Assembly: GCA_021805585.1 (NCBI GenBank)
Contig: JAJZEY010000444.1
Span: 1 to 6,599 of the forward strand
DNA from: Planctomycetota bacterium
GTDB taxonomy: Bacteria > Planctomycetota > Phycisphaerae > WQYP01
Direction of reading: 5' to 3'
DNA: 6,599 nt
The notes beneath the pieces were generated by a model. The model did not search any database and was not told the origin of the DNA. It was given only the letters and a program-made list of their open reading frames with translations. Every line of letters starts with the position of its first letter. Position 1 is the first letter of the stretch. A program made the translations under genes and the position numbers. Shown in pieces: positions 1-5,497 of this stretch.

Positions 1-1317
1 CCTGCCGCGTGGCGAAAGGCGTGGAAATCCGCAAAGCCGACGGGTAAAGTAAACGGACTATTTTCCGCAGCGATCGACGTTTCAACAGGTTCTTCCGGCA
101 AATCCCGGATTACCATTCCACATTACCGCGTGACCGTCACGCCGGTTAATATGAGCCTGAACTACAAACCGCTCGGTGCGCCTATTCGCCGCATTCAAGG
201 TTCAGTCGCCATTCATCGCGGCCGTGTGGTGCTTGATTCAATTGAAGCCCGACTGGATAACGTGAAGTTGTTCGCCCGTGGGAGCTATTTGTTTAAGACC
301 CGCAACGCAACGCTTTCGCTTTATGCGTCCGCACCGGACCTGGACCCGAAGCTGGTGCGGGTGTTGCCGACGCCGGCTCGCCGGTTTGTTCAGCCGCTGG
401 ATCCGCACGGTGCCTGGTATTTAACACTTTCCAGTCTTTCTCGCGCATTTGTTGATGAGAAATCGCAATGGAGTTTTGCGGGCAATCTTATCGTTGCACA
501 GGCTTCCACCGGCGGGTGGTTCAAAACGTCCGCCAGCAACGCCGCCGTTTCACTGGCGGGGCGCTGGTTACAGGGCCAGAGCGTGCCGGACGTCGTGGGG
601 CGGTTCTCACTGACCAATCTTACCGTCGGCGGCAAATTGCTTAATCCTCTATCCGGTCGAATTGCAACCGATGCAACCGCGCAAACGATCTCCATCGATC
701 AGGTAAATGGCAGCGTTGCCGGCGGAACCCTTCACGGAGCGGTTCGACTGAACGTGGGAAAAAATGCCGGTTATAAGGCGGACTTTTCCCTTGCCAATGT
801 CGGGCTGGGGCGGCTACTCTCGGAAGATTATCCGGGGAAGCCTCAGCCCACGCACAACTCCGGCCTGGTGAATGCCACTTTGCACCTGACCGGTGAACTG
901 GCGAATGCCGCTACGCGGACTGGTCGGGGCCGCCTGACTATTTCCAAGGCGAGTTTATTTAATGTTCCCTTGGCCATGGGACTTATGCAAATTGCCACGT
1001 TGCGGTTGCCCATCAGCCGGGCTTTTACCCACGCGGGCCTTACCTACACGTTGCGGCACAACACCGTACATTTTTCCAACATCAGCTTGCAAAGCAGTGG
1101 AATTAATGTCGTCGGGAGCGGAAAACTCAACATTCACACCCAAAAGCTTAATATTCACATGCAGACCGAATCGCCGAATGGCACGCGCCTGCCGGTGATC
1201 GGCTTTTTCTTTGGTCTGGCAAGGGCGCAACTTCTGCAAATCTGGATCAACGGAACCGTGGCGCATCCCAAAGTTCACGCCATGCCATTGCGACTTTTGA
1301 GTTGGCCTTTCCAGTAA
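1..1317 (+). CDS. AsmA-like C-terminal domain protein (5' partial)
   Basis: The reading frame is open from the first base to the TAA at 1315-1317, so the true start lies upstream; a GTG at 130 is internal to the frame and has no ribosome site. The visible 438 residues are rich in alternating beta-strand patterns (short hydrophobic/polar strands with Gly turns), as in the elongated AsmA/TamB/YhdP-type lipid-transfer proteins. About residues 305-433 match the AsmA-like C-terminal region by pattern: a GRGRLTIS strand, a segment with NVPLAMGLMQIATLRLP, then strands leading to SSGINVVGSGKLNI. Family members are usually anchored in the inner membrane by an N-terminal helix, not visible here, with the rest in the periplasm, and are linked to phospholipid transport or outer-membrane assembly. 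The gene converges on mltA. Family assignment is by pattern recognition; the exact role is inferred. Confidence 0.7.
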   Translation, partial: PAAWRKAWKSAKPTGKVNGLFSAAIDVSTGSSGKSRITIPHYRVTVTPVNMSLNYKPLGAPIRRIQGSVAIHRGRVVLDSIEARLDNVKLFARGSYLFKTRNATLSLYASAPDLDPKLVRVLPTPARRFVQPLDPHGAWYLTLSSLSRAFVDEKSQWSFAGNLIVAQASTGGWFKTSASNAAVSLAGRWLQGQSVPDVVGRFSLTNLTVGGKLLNPLSGRIATDATAQTISIDQVNGSVAGGTLHGAVRLNVGKNAGYKADFSLANVGLGRLLSEDYPGKPQPTHNSGLVNATLHLTGELANAATRTGRGRLTISKASLFNVPLAMGLMQIATLRLPISRAFTHAGLTYTLRHNTVHFSNISLQSSGINVVGSGKLNIHTQKLNIHMQTESPNGTRLPVIGFFFGLARAQLLQIWINGTVAHPKVHAMPLRLLSWPFQ

Positions 1318-1369
1318 AAAGGGGGCCGTACAATCGTGTTCCGCCCAATCGGCCAAACCGTGGCTGTGT

Positions 1370-2764
1370 TTATTTTGCTCCGGGAAAAATCTGCGGGTTG
1401 GCTTGTCCATTGCTGTTGACCGCCGGCTGGGCTGGTCCGCCGGTGCGACTATTGGTGTCCGTGCCGGAGCTTGCGCCCATTCCGGCGTTGGTTGGAATCG
1501 CTCCTGTGCCACCAGCCGGTATTGCTCCACCCATGGGTTGGAGATTGGGTTTCAGGAAAAGGTAATACAGGCGGCCTTTGCTGAATTCATAGCCGGCCTG
1601 GGTTTCAGCCAATGGGCCGGTGCCCATGTAAATATCAGCGCGGCCGGCGGCGCGAATTGCCCCACCCGTGTCCTGATCCAGCAGAAAGCCGGTGAACGGT
1701 GCGATATTTCCCCCGGTGTCGGGCATTTGCGCCTGCACAAATGTAACCGCAGCCCGCGGAAATATGCTCTGGTAAGGCGGGGCGTTAATCGTTTTGTCCG
1801 TGGCCAATGTGCGATGATCCGTTACTTTTACGCCCAGCGATCCCAGCGGCCAGTGTGCCGGATTGTAAACTTTTAGAAATGCCATAAAGTGATTCTTCAG
1901 GATCAGATTCTCCACTTCCTGTGGATGAACCTGAAAATAATTCTCAATCGCGACCAGCGACAGCTTCCGCCGTGAGATTTTTCCCGCCTTTACCAGCGCC
2001 ATCCCCAGACCCGAATACGTGCGGCCATTGTCCCCGGCATAGCCGATAGTCATTTGCTGGCCGTTGTTAAGGATGACTTTCGCCGACCCTTGAATTTCGG
2101 CCACGTACGCATCCAGAGGGTTGGCAAACCAGACCAGTTCGTGCCCTGCCAGCAAGTTGCCCTGAATTAACTGGCGGCGGGTGGGAAACCGCTTATAACC
2201 GCCGCCCGGCAGCAACTGCCCAAGAACCTGCCCGGTAATCGGATTGCTGACCAGATTTTTCGGCCGCTTGTAAACGGGGTACTGGTACTGTGCGGTGCGG
2301 GTAAGGCTGCCGTAAAGAATCGGGGTGTAATAACCGGTAAACCACACGCTGCCGCGGTCATCGTATCCCTTGGCAATATACACATCGTAACGGGTATCGA
2401 TCATCCGCTGGAATTGGGCTGCCGATGAAATGTTCCGCACCATGTACCTGAAGTCATACAGGCTGGTGAGTTCCTGCCGGTGGGTAATCGGGCCGTCTGG
2501 AAAGAACATGTGGCTGGATTTTGTATTCATGAACTGGATGGAACGGTTGATCGCGGTAATCAGCCCCGTTTTATCCATGAATGCGGCCTGCATGTTGGGA
2601 TATTCCGAAACAGGCAGTTTGCGCAGTCCCCATTCGCCCGGAGCCAACTGATGGTCAACATTCAGATGAGGTGCGGGAACCACGGTATTATTGTGCGTGG
2701 CACAGCCGGCAACGCCCAGAAGCACCGAGGTAATTAACGCGGGTAGAATCCGAAAATGTTTCAT
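1370..2764 (-). CDS. mltA: MltA-type membrane-bound lytic murein transglycosylase (lipoprotein)
   Basis: This enzyme cleaves the MurNAc-GlcNAc bond of peptidoglycan, forming 1,6-anhydro-MurNAc ends. The 464-residue product begins with a lipoprotein signal peptide: basic MKHFR, a hydrophobic stretch and lipobox VAGC, with lipidated Cys21. Residue +2 is Ala, which by enterobacterial rules means outer-membrane sorting. The MltA domain covers roughly residues 90-340 and shows FTGYYTP (142-148), EIQGSAKV (223-230) and GYAGDNGRTYSGLG (241-254). The 3D domain follows at about 335-405 with DQDTGGAI (363-370) and ADIYMGTG (376-383); Asp365 and Asp377 are the conserved acids, and Asp377 probably corresponds to the catalytic Asp of E. 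coli MltA. Residues about 411-464 are an added Gly/Ala/Pro/Asn/Thr-rich tail. The ATG start is supported by AAGGA at 2773-2777, 8 nt upstream. It is divergent from the kinase gene and convergent with the AsmA-like gene. Confidence 0.93.
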   Translation of the reverse strand: MKHFRILPALITSVLLGVAGCATHNNTVVPAPHLNVDHQLAPGEWGLRKLPVSEYPNMQAAFMDKTGLITAINRSIQFMNTKSSHMFFPDGPITHRQELTSLYDFRYMVRNISSAAQFQRMIDTRYDVYIAKGYDDRGSVWFTGYYTPILYGSLTRTAQYQYPVYKRPKNLVSNPITGQVLGQLLPGGGYKRFPTRRQLIQGNLLAGHELVWFANPLDAYVAEIQGSAKVILNNGQQMTIGYAGDNGRTYSGLGMALVKAGKISRRKLSLVAIENYFQVHPQEVENLILKNHFMAFLKVYNPAHWPLGSLGVKVTDHRTLATDKTINAPPYQSIFPRAAVTFVQAQMPDTGGNIAPFTGFLLDQDTGGAIRAAGRADIYMGTGPLAETQAGYEFSKGRLYYLFLKPNLQPMGGAIPAGGTGAIPTNAGMGASSGTDTNSRTGGPAQPAVNSNGQANPQIFPGAK

Positions 2765-2806
2765 AATGGAAATCCTTTTCTTGCACGCATCTTTACGCGG
2801 TCTTTA

Positions 2807-2835
2807 AGGTTACTGGTTTGGTGTGATTTTGGCAA
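2807..2835 (-). promoter_or_regulatory. Candidate sigma70-type promoter of mltA
   Basis: On the minus strand, TTGCCA (2830-2835; 5 of 6 consensus bases) is followed after 17 nt by TAACCT (2807-2812; only 3 of 6). Transcription would start around 2800, giving a leader of about 35 nt before the mltA ATG at 2764. The position and spacing are good but the -10 box is weak, so this is a candidate only. Confidence 0.3.
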
Positions 2836-2865
2836 AACATGGGGGCTGCGGCGCGGCGCGGTTTG

Positions 2866-2877
2866 GCAATCGATTGC
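2866..2877. promoter_or_regulatory. Perfect 12-bp palindrome, possible operator
   Basis: GCAATCGATTGC is a perfect palindrome. It lies between the divergent mltA and histidine kinase genes, about 100 bp from the mltA start and 48 bp before the preferred kinase ATG. The 8-mer TTTGGCAA also occurs twice here (2828-2835 and 2862-2869), once overlapping the candidate mltA -35 box and once overlapping the palindrome. A dimeric regulator could bind here, but a 12-bp palindrome can arise by chance and no regulator gene is nearby. Confidence 0.3.
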
Positions 2878-2924
2878 GGCGGTTTACCTTTTCCGATGAT
2901 TTTCGCGTATTCTACTACATTGCC

Positions 2925-4433
2925 ATGGGCGAAGAACGTAAATCCGCATTGATCTTCTGGGCGCTGTTTGGCGCGGTGGAGTTGCTGTGGCTGCTCGCCA
3001 GCATGGGGGGGACCTGGTTTGTGGCCCGTGCCGTCTATTCGCGCGATCAGCGTTCGCGGCTGGCACTGGCTTCACAAATTCTGCGGGCTGACTTGGTGGC
3101 TTTTCCGCCGCACAGCGACAGTTTCGGAAGTTACCTTGCCTGGGCACAGCGGGTGTTGCCGCTGGTAAACAGATATGGCGGTCAGTTTGCCGGCATCGGT
3201 TACGTTCTGGTCTGGAACAGCAATGGGGATGTGGCCTTTCTGGCTGTTCGCGTGGGTAACGCCTTCGACCTGGTCTCTCCGCTGGTAGACCATGTGCTAA
3301 GTCCGCAGGCTTGGGCCGCCCCGGGTTCAACCGGGAGTTCTCCGTTCCGTCGCATCCATCGACTGCCTTGGGTGCAGTCCGGCAATTTCATTGATTTCAC
3401 CACGTATTTTAACGCTTCGCCAACCAGCCGTTCGCGGACGGCCAAACGGTTTCACGGTTATATAAGCATGGGGCTAAGCGAAAGCTGGCTGGCCAGTCGG
3501 TTTGTGACCGCAGCGCGACACCCTTTGGAGATATCTTTGCTGATCGCGCTGGGCGGAATGGCCGCGCTGGGGTTTCTATTTTTCCTGGTCATGCGGCGGT
3601 TTGAATACGCCCGCCAGCAATATGCCCAGACTTTGCGCGCCCGCACCAGTCTATTAAGTGAACGCGGGATGCTGGCTTCCGTGCTGGCCCATGAGGTCCG
3701 ATCTCCCTTGACGGCCTTGCGTTTCAACCTTCATTTTCTCCGTAGCCTGGTGGAGGCTCCGATTGTGGAACGCGAACGGCAGATTGAAATGACCCATGCC
3801 TGCGAACGCGAGGTTCGGCGGCTGGACCTGATGCTGGACGATTTCCTGCAGCGCACGCAGATCATCACCGACGCACGGGATGCTTCGCTTAATACGGTCG
3901 TGGCCGAAGCGCTGGATTTTCTGCATTCGGCCATGGAAAGCCAGTCTATTCGTGTCATTACCCATTTGCAGCCCGGTGATGTACAGGTCTCAATAGGGGC
4001 TGACGAATTGCGGCAGGTGCTGCTGAATTTGTGTGCCAATGCCCAGGAGGCCATGCCCCGCGGCGGCACGCTGGCGGTTTCCACGGTCGCCGAAACCGAC
4101 AGTGCCCTGCTGCTGGTACGCGACAGTGGTGTGGGAATTGATCCAACGGTGCAATCGCGCGTCTTTGAGCCTTTTTTTACCACCAAGCCGCGCGGCAGCG
4201 GACTGGGGTTGGCCCTGGTCCGACGGGTTATAAGCGGGGCGGGCGGCACAATTTTGTTTGAAAGCGAACCAGGAAAAGGAACCACATTTCGAATTGTTCT
4301 GCCGCGCAGCGTCGCTTCGCCGCAGCGGCAGGAGTTTCCGGTTGCCAAAGCGGAATCGGTGATTGGACAGGATACTCAACCGGACACATTCACCCGTTCA
4401 AATTCGGCTGCCGACCCGCCGCAGGTGGAATAA
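2925..4433 (+). CDS. Membrane sensor histidine kinase (HisKA + HATPase_c), orphan in this window
   Basis: Numbered from the ATG at 2925, the product has 502 residues. A long hydrophobic helix at about 8-35 and a second at about 202-223 bracket a roughly 165-residue extracytoplasmic segment that I do not recognise as a PAS, Cache or HAMP-linked domain. A short linker (FEYARQQYAQTLRAR) leads straight to the dimerisation domain with the H-box AHEVRSPLTALR; the phosphoacceptor is His256. The ATPase domain shows the N-box ending at Asn372 (NLCANAQEAM), the G1 box RDSGVGID (399-406), the F-box FEPFFTTK (414-421) and the G2 box GSGLGLAL (424-431). It resembles NtrB/ZraS-type kinases, and all catalytic motifs are intact. 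The last 40 residues are a polar, probably disordered tail with no receiver domain. No response regulator is adjacent. The frame stays open upstream to a GTG at 2823 (536 residues), but that start would prepend about 34 residues and overlap the likely control region; neither start has a good Shine-Dalgarno. Confidence 0.88.
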   Translation: MGEERKSALIFWALFGAVELLWLLASMGGTWFVARAVYSRDQRSRLALASQILRADLVAFPPHSDSFGSYLAWAQRVLPLVNRYGGQFAGIGYVLVWNSNGDVAFLAVRVGNAFDLVSPLVDHVLSPQAWAAPGSTGSSPFRRIHRLPWVQSGNFIDFTTYFNASPTSRSRTAKRFHGYISMGLSESWLASRFVTAARHPLEISLLIALGGMAALGFLFFLVMRRFEYARQQYAQTLRARTSLLSERGMLASVLAHEVRSPLTALRFNLHFLRSLVEAPIVERERQIEMTHACEREVRRLDLMLDDFLQRTQIITDARDASLNTVVAEALDFLHSAMESQSIRVITHLQPGDVQVSIGADELRQVLLNLCANAQEAMPRGGTLAVSTVAETDSALLLVRDSGVGIDPTVQSRVFEPFFTTKPRGSGLGLALVRRVISGAGGTILFESEPGKGTTFRIVLPRSVASPQRQEFPVAKAESVIGQDTQPDTFTRSNSAADPPQVE

Positions 4434-4450
4434 TTGCGAACGGGTGGGCA

Positions 4451-4479
4451 TTGGCATATTGTCGGACCGAATTTATACA
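4451..4479 (+). promoter_or_regulatory. Candidate sigma70-type promoter of the LOG-family gene
   Basis: TTGGCA (4451-4456; 5 of 6 consensus bases) and TATACA (4474-4479; 4 of 6) are separated by exactly 17 nt. Transcription would begin near 4486, giving a leader of about 90 nt before the ATG at 4578. This suggests the LOG-family gene is transcribed independently of the kinase gene, which ends at 4433. Confidence 0.5.
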
Positions 4480-4500
4480 GGTTCAATTCCGGTCGGTCGA
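4462..4500. repeat. Imperfect inverted repeat spanning the -10 box
   Basis: TCGGACCGA (4462-4470) can pair with TCGGTCGA (4493-4500): TCG with CGA and ACCGA with TCGGT, leaving G4465 bulged. The 22-nt spacer contains the TATACA -10 box and the expected start point. Since the arms straddle the start of transcription, a DNA operator is more likely than an RNA hairpin. No binding protein is suggested by the window. Confidence 0.3.
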
Positions 4501-4532
4501 TTATTACAATACGTTCCTGAACTCTCATGCTT

Positions 4533-4548
4533 GCCGGCCCCGGCGGGG
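4533..4548 (+). promoter_or_regulatory. GC-rich hairpin in the leader of the LOG-family gene
   Basis: GCCGG (4533-4537) can pair with CCGGC (4540-4544), or alternatively CCCC (4538-4541) with GGGG (4545-4548). The element ends 12 nt before the Shine-Dalgarno. There is no following T-tract, so it is not a typical terminator for the upstream kinase gene. It could shape the leader RNA, or simply be GC-rich sequence. Confidence 0.2.
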
Positions 4549-4560
4549 TGGGCTTAAAAC

Positions 4561-4568
4561 AGAGGAGG
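4561..4568 (+). promoter_or_regulatory. Strong Shine-Dalgarno that decides the LOG-family start
   Basis: AGAGGAGG lies 9 nt upstream of the ATG at 4578 (a second ATG follows at once at 4581). This near-perfect site favours 4578 over the in-frame ATG at 4527, which would add 17 residues outside the conserved domain and has no ribosome site. Confidence 0.75.
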
Positions 4569-4577
4569 TTTCAACTG

Positions 4578-5453
4578 ATGATGTACGAAAAGAACCCGGC
4601 GAATCCCATTGACCCGACGGCACGCGATATGTGGCGCGTGTTCCGTATTATGGCGGAATTTGTGGAAGGGTTTGAGGCACTGGCCAATTTGGGGCCTGCC
4701 GTCACCATTTTCGGATCCGCCCGCACTCCGCGCAATCATCCGGATTACTGTCGCGCAAGGGATCTGGGGGCCATGCTGGCACATCATAAGCTTGCCGTTA
4801 TTACCGGCGGCGGACCCGGTATTATGGAGGCCGCCAATTCCGGAGCTCGCGATGCCGGCGGTGTATCGGTTGGGCTGAATATCAGCCTTCCCGCGGAACA
4901 GTACGCCAACCAGTACCAGACCATCAGCCTGAACCATCATTATTTTTTTGTACGCAAAACCATGTTTGTCAAATACGCCCATGCGATAGTCTGCTTTCCG
5001 GGCGGTTATGGCACCATGGACGAATGTTTTGAAATTCTTACACTCATCCAGACACTCAAAATTGATCCACGTCCGGTGGTGCTGGTGGGTGTTAAATTTT
5101 GGACCGGTCTGGTGGACTGGCTTCGTGATACGATGGCCCACGACCACAAGACAATCAATCCCGCGGACCTGAATATTTTTCGGCTGGTCGACAGTGCCCA
5201 GGAAGCCTGCGATATTATTCTTGAGTCAGAACAGGGACGCTGCTGGGGGCCGGCACCTTCCGGTTTTTCAGGCTTAAACGCCGACCAGCCGCCTTCGCCG
5301 GAGGGTACGCGCTACGGCCCGATTCCGCAGGTGCGGCACGAAATTATTCAACAGCCGGATTTGCCTGTTGTGACGACTTCCCGCCGCAAAAAGTCGCGTC
5401 CCGGCGTGGTTGGCCGCCGCACGTCGGGTAGCCGGGGCGCGCACCGCGGTTGA
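4578..5453 (+). CDS. LOG-family (TIGR00730-type) nucleotide 5'-monophosphate phosphoribohydrolase
   Basis: The family hydrolyses the N-glycosidic bond of nucleoside 5'-monophosphates (AMP or cytokinin riboside monophosphate) to free base and ribose 5-phosphate; members were often misnamed lysine decarboxylases. The product has 291 residues from the Shine-Dalgarno-supported ATG. An N-terminal helix (RVFRIMAEFVEGFEAL, about 20-35) precedes a Rossmann-like core with IFGSAR (44-49), the phosphate-binding GGGPGIMEA (77-85), a conserved RK pair (126-127) and the family signature PGGYGTMDE (141-149). Glu149 and Arg126 are the likely catalytic or substrate residues. The core ends near residue 215. 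The remaining 75 or so residues are an extension ending in a strongly basic Arg/Lys/Gly stretch. The gene has its own promoter and converges on the antiporter gene. The family call is secure; the substrate is inferred. Confidence 0.9.
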   Translation: MMYEKNPANPIDPTARDMWRVFRIMAEFVEGFEALANLGPAVTIFGSARTPRNHPDYCRARDLGAMLAHHKLAVITGGGPGIMEAANSGARDAGGVSVGLNISLPAEQYANQYQTISLNHHYFFVRKTMFVKYAHAIVCFPGGYGTMDECFEILTLIQTLKIDPRPVVLVGVKFWTGLVDWLRDTMAHDHKTINPADLNIFRLVDSAQEACDIILESEQGRCWGPAPSGFSGLNADQPPSPEGTRYGPIPQVRHEIIQQPDLPVVTTSRRKKSRPGVVGRRTSGSRGAHRG

Positions 5454-5454
5454 A

Positions 5455-5477
5455 AGCCGGTTACCGGCGGCTGTTTT
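5455..5477 (+). terminator. Possible terminator after the LOG-family gene
   Basis: AGCCG (5455-5459) can pair with CGGCT (5468-5472) around an 8-nt loop, followed by GTTTT. A competing hairpin pairs GCCGG (5456-5460) with CCGGC (5464-5468). It begins 2 nt after the stop codon, in the 44-bp gap between two convergent genes, where a terminator is expected. The stem is short and the T-tract brief, so termination strength is uncertain. On the opposite strand the stem is followed by only two T residues. Confidence 0.4.
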
Positions 5478-5497
5478 GCAATGGGTGGACGCGCCCG

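Noticed and set aside
1318..1369. Possible terminator between the convergent AsmA-like and mltA genes: GGCCG (1324-1328) with CGGCC (1350-1354).
   Set aside because: The stem is only 5 bp with a 21-nt loop and no T-tract follows on either strand, so it is not supported as an intrinsic terminator.
955..1530. A 191-codon minus-strand open frame spanning the ends of the AsmA-like and mltA genes.
   Set aside because: It overlaps two well-supported genes and has no recognisable domain; the composition looks like a shadow frame.
3731..4348. A 205-codon open frame on the minus strand, antisense to the kinase gene.
   Set aside because: It lies wholly within a gene with intact conserved motifs and has a Ser/Arg-rich composition typical of a shadow frame, with no recognisable domain.
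4428..4501. tRNA-like T-arm: GGTTCAATTCC at 4480-4490 matches the tRNA B-box.
   Set aside because: The T-stem has a mismatch, no matching anticodon stem or U33 can be placed upstream, the acceptor arms do not pair, and no CCA follows. It is more likely a chance match within the promoter region.
4527..4577. Upstream ATG at 4527 as the start of the LOG-family protein.
   Set aside because: It has no ribosome site, and the added 17 residues are translated from the GC hairpin and Shine-Dalgarno; the ATG at 4578 is much better placed.
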